DNA from: CAKKQX01 sp963734595
GTDB taxonomy: Bacteria > Pseudomonadota > Gammaproteobacteria > Burkholderiales > SG8-41
Direction: 5' to 3'
Length of the DNA: 64,000 nucleotides
NCBI GenBank assembly: GCA_963734595.1
Contig: CAVTHV010000018.1
Location: 1-64,000 of the forward strand
The notes beneath the pieces are model-generated. The model searched no databases and had not been told where the DNA came from. It saw nothing but the letters and a program-made list of their open reading frames with translations. Shown here piece after piece: positions 9,659 through 18,193 of the stretch (its first letter is position 1; every line of letters begins with the position of its first letter). Both the position numbers and the translations under genes were made by a program.

Positions 9659-11108
9659 TGCACTATTTTCAATGCCTGCCCGGCAACCGGCTCGCCGGAC
9701 GGGTACATGCCGTTGATCACGCGCAGATAGCCCTCGGCGTGGCTTGCCGAGCGGAGAGGTGCGCGCAAGTTCCGCAAAAGTGAGTCCGGACTGGGCGGTG
9801 ATCACGCGCACCGTGAGCGGTTGCGCCAGCGCACGCTCCCCGTCGGTGATGGCGTGAAAACTTTGTTGCGCAGCATCGATCTCGGGCTGGTAGCGGTTCA
9901 TCGTCTGGCTGTCCTCGGCCTGTGCACCGATAGCATAGGCGTTTTTGCCGAGAAACACGATGGCGACGCGCGTCGGCTTGCCCCGGATGCTGGTGCTGGC
10001 CGTGGCGGCGGGCAGGCTGTTGATGGTGACCGGTGTCACCGCCGAGCCGAAACCCAGGTCTGCAAACTTGCGCAGGACCTCCGCGGGACTGCCTTCAGCC
10101 GGGCCCGCCGCCCTCAGATCGATCACCGTGTCGTCTTTTGGGCTCGTGGCAGTGACGTTTTGCGGCTGATTTTTCACGCGCCAGCCCTGCGGGAAACGCA
10201 TCGCGAACCCGAGTTCGGTGTGGTACAGCGTGTTGTCCCGGATCACGCCCTGGCTCGGGCTGTCGGCAAAGACCAGGCGGTCGATCTCGCGCAGGAAATC
10301 GTCGCGCGCGGTGCGCGTCGTCGCCAGCTTGAAGCGTGCCGCCTCGCCGACCACCTGCTGCAGCCGGGTGTCGTTGTCCGGATGCGAGGCGAACAGGCCG
10401 TGATACGAGCGCGGTTCGCGGCCTTCCTGCTTTGCGATTTCGGCGTCGAACAGTTCCTGGTTCTTGAGCACCCCGACGACCTTCACCATCGCCTGCGGAT
10501 CGTAGCCGGTGCGGGCCAGATATTCGGAACCGAGGCGGTCGGCTTCGAGTTCGTGCTCGCGCCCGTAGCCGGACAGCAGCGCGTTGCCGAGCAGGTTGAG
10601 GGCGGTATCGCCCAGTCCGCCGCTCATCTGCGGCACGAAAATCTGCAGAATAGAGGCGCCGACCTGAGCCGCGGTGGCGGCGCTGATCTGTTGCACCGAG
10701 TGGCGCGCGGTGACGTGGCCGATTTCATGGCCCAGCACCGCCGCCAGTTCGGCTTCGGAATTGAGGTAGGCGAGGATGCCGCGCGTGATGTAGACGTAGC
10801 CGCCGGGCAGCGCGAAGGCGTTGACCTCGGGTGAATCCACCACCAGGAAGTGGTATTCGAGATTCGGGCGGTGGCTGTTTCGCGCAAGCTTCTGCCCGAC
10901 TTCGTTCACGTACTGTTGCAGCGCTTCATTGTCGTAAGCGCCGTATTCCTTGCGGACTTTCGGATCCTCGGATTTCCCGATCTTGATTTCCTGCGATCTC
11001 CGACATGGTGACGAAATTCGGATTGCCGGTGACCGGGTTGGTCGCGCAGTTGGCGAGCGTGAGCGAAAGTGCGAGTGCGGCGATCCTGATCAGCGCGGAA
11101 GGTTGCAT
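9655..11108 (-). CDS. M48-family zinc metalloprotease lipoprotein, frameshifted
   Basis: A periplasm-facing lipoprotein protease of the BepA/LoiP type. It has a lipoprotein signal (LSLTLANC), the zinc motif HEIGH, the third ligand in EHELEADRLG, and an M48-style ASHPDNDTRL segment; a C-terminal domain of about 200 aa follows instead of the TPR repeats of BepA. The frame changes near 10985, just after MSEIAG, and near 9758, just before the last 25 or so codons, which reconstruct as INGMYPSGEPVAG and run to a TGA overlapping the kdoO start. Likely role: quality control of outer-membrane proteins. The ATG at 11108 has only a weak Shine-Dalgarno. Confidence 0.85.
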
Positions 11109-11639
11109 AGGCGGATTTTAACTTTCGTTGTTCTGATGACCAACTTGGAGTCTGCGCGCCCGGGTTCGGTGCGCGCCGCACTATTAACGTGCGGCAGACT
11201 TTGGCGTGGACGCATTGCGGCGCCATTTCAGAGAGATGCGCCAGGCATAAATTACCGATAAAAAACAACCGGCTACGGGGCTATTTCGGGCCGCGTCCGC
11301 GGCCCCTCACGAGCGCTGGTATGCATCCTGCTCTACATCGGGTCATAGACCACAGAAAAGGGGCCGCTCATGTCAGCATTCAACGATCCATTCGATCCGA
11401 ACATCAAGCTCGCCAGCGGCTGCAGTTGCGGCCGCCATGCGACGGACTGCCGGCGGCGGCACCATGAGCGGCAGGTATTTGCCGTACAAGATCGACCAGG
11501 CGTATAACATTCTGGCTGTTCAATCGACGGTGATGGCACGCGTGCAGGAATCGCGATGGTTCCTGCGTGCGGGTGGTTTTTGCAGCCTCGGGGAGAGCAT
11601 ATCTGACGGGGCATTCTTCAATTTTTACAAGGATCTCAT
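11109..11639. other. Intergenic region with small relic and a hairpin
   Basis: This 531-base gap holds a short ORF resembling a transporter N-terminus (11370-11507, separate entry). It also has an imperfect hairpin (about 11536-11564) pairing GCACGC-GCAGGAA with TTCCTGCGTGC across a 2-base bulge, with TTTTT a few bases further on, which may be a terminator or leader structure. Nothing else is recognised. Confidence 0.45.
11370..11507 (+). pseudogene. Possible N-terminal relic of a CmpA/NrtA-like ABC receptor
   Basis: A 45-codon ORF with AAGGGG seven bases before its ATG encodes MSAFNDPFDPNIKLASG then CSCGRHATD and an Arg/His-rich tail. From memory, this Cys-rich start resembles the leader of NrtA/CmpA-type (nitrate/bicarbonate/sulfonate) receptors in Burkholderiales, where a twin-arginine-like segment and a body of about 400 aa follow. 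Here nothing of the body remains. It could equally be a small unrelated protein. Confidence 0.35.
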
Positions 11640-12731
11640 ATGAAAGTGACTCGCAGAAAGTTCATTACTGCCGCAGGCGGGGCCGCGGCCGCCACGATCG
11701 CCGCGCCGGCGATCGCCCAGTCGTTGCCCGAGGTGCGCTGGCGTTGCGCATCGAGCTTTCCGAAAAGCCTCGACACGATTTACGGCGGCGCCGAGACCAT
11801 CTCCAAGCGCGTCGCGGCGATCACCGGCGGCAAGTTCCAGATCCGCGTGTTCGGCGCGGGAGAAATCGTGCCCGCGTTCGGGACCGTCGACGCGGTGCAG
11901 CAGGGCACGGTGGAGTGCACGCACACGGCCGGCTACTATTTCGTCGGCAAGAACAGGGCGTTCGCGTTCGACACGACGGTGCCGTTCGGCATGAACCAGC
12001 GTCAGCAGAATGCCTGGATCTACTGGGGCGGCGGGCTGAAGCTGATGCGCGAATTTCTGCACGACTTCAACATCATTTCGTTCCCGGCCGGCAACACCGG
12101 CACCCAGATGGGCGGCTGGTTCCGCAAGGAACTGAAGGGCCTGTCGGACCTCAAGGGACTCAAGATGCGCATCGCCGGCCTCGGCGGCGAAGTGATGTCG
12201 CGCCTCGGCGCGGTGCCGCAGCAGATCGCCGGCGGCGACATCTACCCGGCGCTCGAGCGCGGCACCATCGACGCGGCGGAATGGGTAGGCCCGTACGACG
12301 ACGAGAAACTCGGCTTCTACAAGATCGCGCCGCATTACTACTATCCCGGCTGGTGGGAAGCGTGCTCGATGTACGGGCTCTACGTCAACATCAAGGAGTG
12401 GGAGAAGCTGCCCAAGGAGTACAAAGCGGCGGTCGAAGCAGCATGCTACGAGGCCAATCTCGACATGATGGCCGAGTACGACTTCAAGAACCCGACGGCA
12501 TTGCAGCGGCTGGTCAAGAACGGCGTCAAATTGCACGCGTTCAGTCCTGAAATCATGCGGGCCGCGCAAAAGACCGCGTTCGAGCTCTATGAAGAAGAGG
12601 CGACCAAGAATCCGGCGTGGAAGAAGATCTACGAACCGTGGAAGAAGTTCCGCGAACAGGAGTTCCTGTGGCACCGCGTCGCCGAACAGACTCTGGCGAC
12701 CTTCCTCTACAGCAATCCCGCGGGCAAATAG
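11640..12731 (+). CDS. TRAP transporter substrate-binding protein (DctP family)
   Basis: A 363-aa periplasmic receptor of a TRAP transporter. A twin-arginine signal (TRRKFITAAGG) ending at PAIAQ precedes the DctP fold: SSFPKSLDTIYGGAE, the LKGLKMRIAG segment whose Arg normally binds the substrate carboxylate, and EWVGPYDDEKLGFYK. This layout resembles the TakP-type group that binds 2-oxo acids or lactate. The ATG at 11640 follows AAGGA at 11629-11633. The gene is convergent with its probable permease genes dctM and dctQ and shares a palindromic terminator with them. Confidence 0.92.
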   Translation: MKVTRRKFITAAGGAAAATIAAPAIAQSLPEVRWRCASSFPKSLDTIYGGAETISKRVAAITGGKFQIRVFGAGEIVPAFGTVDAVQQGTVECTHTAGYYFVGKNRAFAFDTTVPFGMNQRQQNAWIYWGGGLKLMREFLHDFNIISFPAGNTGTQMGGWFRKELKGLSDLKGLKMRIAGLGGEVMSRLGAVPQQIAGGDIYPALERGTIDAAEWVGPYDDEKLGFYKIAPHYYYPGWWEACSMYGLYVNIKEWEKLPKEYKAAVEAACYEANLDMMAEYDFKNPTALQRLVKNGVKLHAFSPEIMRAAQKTAFELYEEEATKNPAWKKIYEPWKKFREQEFLWHRVAEQTLATFLYSNPAGK

Positions 12732-12746
12732 CGCATCTCGTTGCCG

Positions 12747-12782
12747 CAACAAAAAACCCCGCCATGGCGGGGTTTTTTGTTG
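12747..12782. terminator. Bidirectional terminator, perfect 36-base palindrome
   Basis: CAACAAAAAACCCCGCC and its exact complement face each other around AT, giving an A-run before and a T-run after the GC stem on either strand. It lies between the convergent dctP and dctM genes and can end both transcripts. Confidence 0.92.
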
Positions 12783-12796
12783 GCGGGAGCGGCCTT

Positions 12797-14297
12797 TTAT
12801 TTCTGCTGGTCGAGCATGCGTTCGATTTCGGCCGCCGGATCGTCACTTTTCGGCTGTTTCGGCGCGGCAGCCGATCCTGGCCCGCCGGCTGCCGGCGGAG
12901 CCTCCGGCGGCGCCGGCATATCGAGTTGGCGGCGGATTTCCTCCATTGACGAGCCCTGGATCGCACCCTTGGCTTTGGACACGTTGTCGGTGACTATGCC
13001 CGGGAACGCGATGACCACGGCAATCATGATGATCTGAATGCACACGAACGGTATCGCGCCCCAGTAGATATCGGTCGTTTTGATCGACTTCGGCGCGACG
13101 CTGCGCAGGTAAAACAGGGCGAAACCGAACGGCGGATGCAGGAACGACGTCTGCATGTTGACGCCCAGCAGCACGCCGAACCACACGAGATCGATGCCCA
13201 GTTTCTGCGCCACCGGCGCCAGCAGCGGCACCATGATGAATGCGATCTCGAAATAGTCGAGGAAAAACGCCAGGAAGAAAATCATCACGTTGACGACGAT
13301 CAGGAACCCGAGCGCGCCGCCCGGCAGGCCGGTCAGCAGGTGCTCCACCCACAGATCGCCGTCGACGCCGCGGAACACCAGCGAGAACACGGTCGAGCCG
13401 ATCAGGATGAAAATCACGAAGCTGGTCATGGTCGCCGTCGACTCAATGGCCTGCTTCGTCAGACCGAAGTTGAGCTTGCGCTTCATCAGCGCGAGGATGA
13501 TCGCGCCCGATGCGCCCATCGCCCCGCCTTCGGTCGGCGTCGCGACACCGATGAAAATGGTGCCGAGCACCAGGAAGATCAGCACTACCGGCGGGATCAG
13601 GCAGGTGACCACCCGCCAGGCAAGCGCCCGTGCCTTTCAGCGTGCGTGCTTCGGGCGGCAGCGCCGGCGCGGCCTTGGGATTGAAGATGGAGACAATCAG
13701 CACGTAGCCCGCGTACATGCCCATCAACGTCAATCCCGGGATCAGCGCGCCTTCGTAAAGATCGCCGACCGAGGCGCCGAGCTGGTCGGCCAGGATGATC
13801 AGCACCAGGCTCGGCGGAATGATCTGGGCCAGCGTGCCCGAAGCGGCAATGACGCCGGTCGCGAGCCGCTGCGAATAGCCGTAGCGCATCATCACCGGCA
13901 GCGAAATCAGGCCCATTGCAATGACCGATGCGGCCACCACGCCGGTGGTCGCCGCGAGCAGCGCGCCGACGAACACCACCGCGTAGGCGATGCCGCCGCG
14001 AATGGCCCCGAACAGCTGGCCGACCGTTTCGAGCAGCTCTTCGGCCATGCCGCTTCTCTCGAGGATCAGCCCCATGAAGGTGAAGAAGGGGATCGCGAGC
14101 AGCGTCGAATTCGCCATGATGCCGAGCACGCGCTCGGGCAGCGCCTGCAGCAGCGCCGGGTGCAGCAAACCCATTTCCATGCCGATGAAGCCGAACAGCA
14201 GGCCGTTTGCCGCGAGCGAGAAGGCGACCGGATAGCCGATAAGCAGAACGATCACCAGGCCGCCGAACATCAGCGGCGCCATCAGTTCGTGCGACAT
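12797..14297 (-). CDS. dctM: TRAP transporter large permease DctM, frameshifted
   Basis: The large membrane subunit of a TRAP transporter, about 500 aa with some twelve hydrophobic segments. Visible blocks are ANSTLLAIPFFTFMG, GALLAATTGVVAAS, ASGTLAQIIPPS, GVATPTEGGAMGASG and FLHPPFGFALFYLRS. The frame breaks near 13630; deleting one base there joins LKGTG to LAWRVVTCLIPP. The C-terminus carries a Pro/Ala-rich extension ending AAEIERMLDQQK. The ATG at 14297 has an AGGAG Shine-Dalgarno and its A is the last base of the dctQ stop codon, so the pair is translationally coupled. Confidence 0.9.
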
Positions 14298-14843
14298 CAG
14301 GCGATCTCCTCGTGATGGTGGTGATCGACGGGATCCGGGATCAGGCCCCTGAGGAAGGCAACGCGTTTGATGATCTCGGACACGCCCTGCAGAATCAGCA
14401 GCGACGAACGCGACGGGTATGACCAGCCGCATCGGCCAGCGGATCAGCCCGCCCGGGTCGGAGGACATTTCGCCGATGTCATAGGAATTGACGAGTGCCG
14501 GCCACGAATACCAGGCGATGATCAGCGACACCGGGATCAGGAACAGCAGCGCGCCGACGATGTCGATCCACGCCTGCGTGCGCGGCGACAGCTTGCTGAT
14601 GATCACGTCGATGCGCACATGGGCGTTTTTCTTGAGCGCGTAGGAGGCCACCAGCAGGAACATCGCGGCGTTCAGATACCACTGCATTTCGAGCCAGGCG
14701 TTCGAGCTCATGTTGACGGTGTAGCGCACGATGGCGTTCACGGTGCAGATAATGACCGCGATCAGCGTGAGCCAGGCCGCCCATTTGCCGATGTGCTCGT
14801 TGATGCTGTCTATCGCTGAAGAGATCCTGAGCAGGATGTTCAT
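14297..14843 (-). CDS. dctQ: TRAP transporter small permease DctQ, frameshifted
   Basis: The small four-helix TRAP subunit. It starts MNILLRISSAIDSINEH, with hydrophobic segments at WAAWLTLIAVIICTVNAIV and LNAAMFLLVASYAL, the typical KKNAHVRIDVI loop, and DIVGALLFLIPVSLII. The frame breaks near 14400; with one base removed the last helix reads VAFVLLILQGVSEII and the protein ends in a natural VDHHHHEEIA tail at a TGATG overlap with dctM. Uncorrected, the frame runs on and mimics a DctQM fusion. It partners DctM and probably the convergent DctP. Confidence 0.87.
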
Positions 14844-15148
14844 CTGGTTTTCCGTTTCAAGGTTTTGTGCCGCCAAGCCGGCAGGTGTTGCGCGTAAGCG
14901 TAACAGAAGCAATTTTCATGCGCGACCCCGGATTTTCAGACGGTGCCGCCCATATTCCCGGGCGTCCTGAGCCGGATTTCGCCCCATCGCGGTCATTGAG
15001 CCGCAGCCACTGGGCCATCATGGGGCGACCCGTGCGCATGCTGCACCATAATGGGTTGGCGGGCGGGCTTTGGCGCCCGCCTGGAACGCTGGTTTAACTC
15101 GCGAAGCCGCTCGCGTACAATCGCGCTTTGGATTTCCGGAATCATCCC
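14844..15148. other. Divergent intergenic region
   Basis: This 305-base gap separates the dctQM operon from the plus-strand gamma-glutamyltransferase gene. It contains an 8-bp GC hairpin (GGCGGGCG/CGCCCGCC, about 15058-15081) and the promoter at 15093-15121. No gene is seen. Confidence 0.55.
15093..15121 (+). promoter_or_regulatory. Sigma70-type promoter of the gamma-glutamyltransferase gene
   Basis: TTTAAC (15093-15098), a 17-base spacer and TACAAT (15116-15121) form a plausible -35/-10 pair 27 bases before the ATG at 15149. Confidence 0.55.
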
Positions 15149-16751
15149 ATGATCAACTCGATTCGCGGCACCCGCGGCATGGCGGTCGCACCGCATGCGG
15201 CCGCCGCGCAATCCGCGCTCGCCGTGCTGCGTGAAGGCGGCAATGCGCTGGAGGCGATGATCGCCGCCGCCGCCACCATCGCGGTGGTCTACCCCCACAT
15301 GAATTCGATCGGCGGCGACAGCTTCTGGCTGATCCACGTTCCGGGCAAGGCGCCCGGCGCGATCGATGCCTGCGGCGCGGCGGCTCAGGCCGCTTCGCGC
15401 GAATGGTATGCCGGGCGCGGCATCACGACGGCGATCCCGTTCCGCGGCGGCGTCGCCGCCAACACGGTGGCGGGCACGATTTCCGGCTGGGGCGCGGCCT
15501 ATCAGTTGTCGCGCCGCACGTTGCGCGGCCGCATGCCGCTCGCGCGCCTGCTCGAGGACGCGATCCATTACGCCCGGCGCGGCATCGTGGTGACGGCAAG
15601 CCAGGCGGTGACCACGGCCAACAAGAAAGCCGAGCTCGCGCCGCAGCCGGGATTTGCCGGCACTTTTCTGGTCGACGGCGAGGCGCCGGCCAGCGGCAGC
15701 GTGTTTGTGCAGAAACGCCTCGGCGCCACGCTGGATCGCATCGCCAGGTTCGGGACCGAGGATTTCTACCGCGGCGAGCTCGCCCGCTCGATCGCAACGG
15801 ATCTGGCGCGCGCCGGCAGTCCGCTCTCGGCGGCCGACCTCGCTGCACACCGGGTGCGGCTCGTCGACCCGCTGGCGCTCGAGCACAGCGCCGGCACACT
15901 GCTCAACATGACGCCGCCGACGCAGGGCCTGGTGTCGTTGCTGATCCTCGGCATACTGGACGAACTCGAAATCGGGAAAGCGGGTCCGGCCACCGCCGAT
16001 TACGTGCACCTGTGCGTGGAAGCGACCAAGCAGGCGTTCCGCGTGCGCGACCGCTACATCACCGATCCCGCTTACATGACGGTCGATCCGCGCGATCTGC
16101 TCAAGCGCGATCACATCCGCGAACTCGCCGCCCGCATCGACCGGCGCAGGGCCGCGCCGTGGGGCGCCGGCAGGGGGCCGGCCGATACCGTGTGGATGGG
16201 CGTGATCGACGGCCAGGGCCGCGCCGTTTCTTTCATCCAGAGCATTTACCACGAGTTCGGTTCGCGGCGTGGTGCTCGAGGAATCCGGCATCAACTGGCA
16301 GAACCGCGGTTGCAGCTTTTCTCTCGATCCCAGGGCGCTCAATACACTCGAGCCAGGCAGAAAGCCGTTCCATACGCTCAATCCGGCGCTGGCGCAGCTC
16401 AGGGACGGACGCACCATGGTCTATGGCACCATGGGCGGAGACGGCCAGCCGCAGACCCAGTGCGCGGTGTTCACGCGCACCGTCGTCCACGGCATGGATC
16501 CGCAGGCCGCGGTGAGCGCACCGCGCTGGCTGCTCGGCCGCACCTGGGGCCAGACCAGCGACACGCTCAAGCTCGAATCGCGCTTCGACACCGGCGTGGC
16601 GCAGACGCTGACCAACTGGGGCCACGAAGTCGAGATCCTCAAGGCGTACGATGAAACCGTCGGCCATGCGGGCGCCATCGTGCGCCATCCCAACGGCGTG
16701 CTCGAAGGCGGGGCGGACCCGCGCAGCGATGGCGGGGTTGCTGCGTTCTGA
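15149..16751 (+). CDS. Gamma-glutamyltransferase family protein, frameshifted
   Basis: A GGT-family Ntn-hydrolase (gamma-glutamyltranspeptidase or acylase type), about 533 aa. The N-terminus has GMAVAPHAAAAQSAL and GGNALEAMIAAAAT; the precursor later reaches GPADTVWMGVID, where the Thr is the expected autocleavage nucleophile, then QSIYHEFGSGVVLEE and a TMGGDGQPQTQ glycine-loop motif. No clear signal peptide is seen, so a cytoplasmic acylase-like role is possible. The frame breaks near 16268, where one extra C follows GGTTCG. The ATG at 15149 is chosen because the family start (GTRGMAVAPH) lies close by; the open frame extends seven codons further upstream. Confidence 0.87.
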
Positions 16752-16763
16752 TTCCGAACTCCA

Positions 16764-17031
16764 AAAAAAGCATGAACGCAAAGGACGCAAAGGTTCGCAA
16801 AGGAAAAACAGGATAATTAAAAGCGGAGACACGAAGGACACAGAGGACACGAAGGAAGAACAAGAAAAATAATCTATGTTGCCGGGAGCGCCCACAGTTC
16901 AAGGGTTTCGTGGAGATGCCAGAGCTGGCGGAGAAGCAGGCTGTTTGAGACTTTTCCTTCGTGTCCTTGCGTTTTTGCTTTTAGTGTCCTTCGTGTTATT
17001 TCGCTTTGGCGTCCTTTGCGTTCATGCTTTT
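16764..17031. repeat. Long inverted repeat built of 9-10 bp CGCAAAGG/CACGAAGG units
   Basis: The left arm (16764-16866) consists of units such as AACGCAAAGGACGCAAAGG and GACACGAAGGACACAGAGG. The right arm (16951-17031) is its complement. The outermost 23 bases (16766-16788 and 17009-17031) pair perfectly; inner parts are degenerate. About 85 bases lie between the arms, with no gene. The right arm touches the -35 of the next promoter. Confidence 0.8.
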
Positions 17032-17058
17032 GCGCAGCGTGACGCGCTGTGCTAGAAT
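17030..17058 (+). promoter_or_regulatory. Sigma70 promoter for the riboswitch and Mn exporter
   Basis: TTGCGC (17030-17035), a 17-base spacer and TAGAAT (17053-17058) sit just before the riboswitch. Transcription would start at about 17065, right at the first paired base of the aptamer. Confidence 0.78.
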
Positions 17059-17065
17059 CCGCGCT

Positions 17066-17241
17066 GTCATTGGGGAGTAGCCGTCCTCCTTCCCCGGAGG
17101 AAAACGCGTCAACACACTAGGCTTCGGCCTTGGCGCGTTTAGCCTGACCGGCCTGGCGAGACCTTTGGCATCGGTGCCGCACTCATGGGTTGGGTGGCAG
17201 CATCGATGTCATTGGTTTAACTGCCGCCCGACCCCAAGGAC
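17066..17241 (+). promoter_or_regulatory. yybP-ykoY manganese riboswitch
   Basis: The leader has the conserved GGGGAGUAGCC near its 5' end (17072-17082) and ACUGCCGCCCGACCCC near its 3' end. Terminal helix P1 pairs GTCATTGGGG (17066-17075) with CCCCAAGGAC (17232-17241), nine of ten pairs. Internal hairpins fill the middle. The family senses Mn2+ and controls Mn exporters, matching the gene that follows. The 3' strand of P1 contains AAGGA, which is also the Shine-Dalgarno of the ATG at 17246. Confidence 0.88.
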
Positions 17242-17245
17242 TGTC

Positions 17246-17815
17246 ATGAGCACTCCATTCCTGGTTTCAACGCTGGTGGTTGCCGTTGCCGAGATCGGCG
17301 ACAAAACGCAACTGCTTTCGCTGGTGCTGGCCGCGCGGTATCGAAAGCCGTTTCCCATCGTCTTCGGCATCCTGTTTGCCACGCTTGCCAATCACGCGCT
17401 CGCCGGGATGGTGGGCGAGTGGGTCGGGGCGCAGTTCAGCGCGCAGACGCTGCGCTGGGTGCTGGCGTTGTCGCTGTTCGCCATCGCGGCGTGGACGCTG
17501 AAACCCGACAAGATCGAAGCGGACGTCAAGCCGCGGGGGCGTTACGGCGTGTTCGCGCTTACCCTCGTCGCATTCTTCATTGCGGAGATCGGCGACAAGA
17601 CGCAGATCGCGACGGTGGTGCTCGCCGCGCAATATCAGGCGCTCGTGCCGGTCGTGCTCGGCACGACGTTCGGCATGATGATCGCCAACGTGCCGGTGGT
17701 GGTGCTGGGCAATGCCATGGCGCACCGCATCCCGTTGCGCATGGTGCACATCGCGGCCGCGATCATGTTCGCGGCGCTGGGGGTGTTCGCCCTGCTCGGG
17801 CCGCACGCGGGGTGA
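17246..17815 (+). CDS. mneA: UPF0016/GDT1-family manganese exporter
   Basis: A 189-aa inner-membrane protein of the GDT1/TMEM165 family, whose bacterial members (MneA) export Mn2+. It shows the internal duplication typical of the family: AEIGDKTQLLSLVLAARY in the first half (E16, D19, K20) and AEIGDKTQIATVVLAAQY in the second, each with three hydrophobic segments. These acidic motifs bind the ion. The manganese riboswitch directly upstream supports the role. The start has AAGGA five bases before it. It is followed by a bidirectional terminator shared with rpmE. Confidence 0.93.
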   Translation: MSTPFLVSTLVVAVAEIGDKTQLLSLVLAARYRKPFPIVFGILFATLANHALAGMVGEWVGAQFSAQTLRWVLALSLFAIAAWTLKPDKIEADVKPRGRYGVFALTLVAFFIAEIGDKTQIATVVLAAQYQALVPVVLGTTFGMMIANVPVVVLGNAMAHRIPLRMVHIAAAIMFAALGVFALLGPHAG

Positions 17816-17837
17816 AGGCGTTTCAGAGGCCGGAAAC

Positions 17838-17865
17838 GAAAAGGGCAGCCGAAGCTGCCCTTTTC
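17838..17865. terminator. Bidirectional terminator between the Mn exporter and rpmE
   Basis: A 12-bp perfect stem GAAAAGGGCAGC/GCTGCCCTTTTC with loop CGAA has a T-rich tail on both strands and lies between convergent genes. Confidence 0.92.
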
Positions 17866-17886
17866 TCTTTCTGGCGGAGGCAAAAA

Positions 17887-18120
17887 TTACGCGGCGGCGG
17901 CCTTGGACTTCGCGGGCGTTTTGCTGCCGTATTTCTGCTTGAATTTCTCGACGCGTCCCGCGGTGTCGACGATCTTCTGCTTGCCGGTATAGAACGGATG
18001 GCAGGCGGAGCACACCTCGACATGCAGGTCTTTGGTCAGCGTCGAACGCGTTTTCCACGTGTTGCCGCAGCTGCACGCGACGTTTATCTCGTTGTATTCA
18101 GGATGAATTTTTGCTTTCAT
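17887..18120 (-). CDS. rpmE: 50S ribosomal protein L31, zinc-binding form
   Basis: Ribosomal protein L31 (77 aa) begins MKAKIHPEYNEINVACSCGN. It keeps the four-cysteine zinc set (CSC near residue 16 and CSACHPFYTGKQ), so it is the Zn-containing C+ paralogue. The tail is Lys/Ala rich. It appears to be a single-gene unit ending at the terminator at 17838-17865. Confidence 0.97.
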   Translation of the reverse strand: MKAKIHPEYNEINVACSCGNTWKTRSTLTKDLHVEVCSACHPFYTGKQKIVDTAGRVEKFKQKYGSKTPAKSKAAAA

Positions 18121-18193
18121 GGCGGTGTCCAGACGGACCGGCTTGTAACCGGAAAGGGGCGAATTATCGCCGAATTGTCAGGATGTTGCAAGC

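Noticed and set aside
8780..10909. Apparent single protein fusing an M48 protease and a Kdo hydroxylase
   Set aside because: The fusion exists only because of a frame break near 9758. The corrected protease stops at a TGA that overlaps the kdoO ATG.
13443..14912. Apparent DctQ-DctM fusion
   Set aside because: DctQM fusions do exist, but here one base removed near 14400 restores a normal DctQ end with a TGATG overlap to dctM.
16764..17031. CRISPR array
   Set aside because: The units are 9-10 bases long, degenerate and arranged as facing arms, with no spacers and no cas genes nearby.
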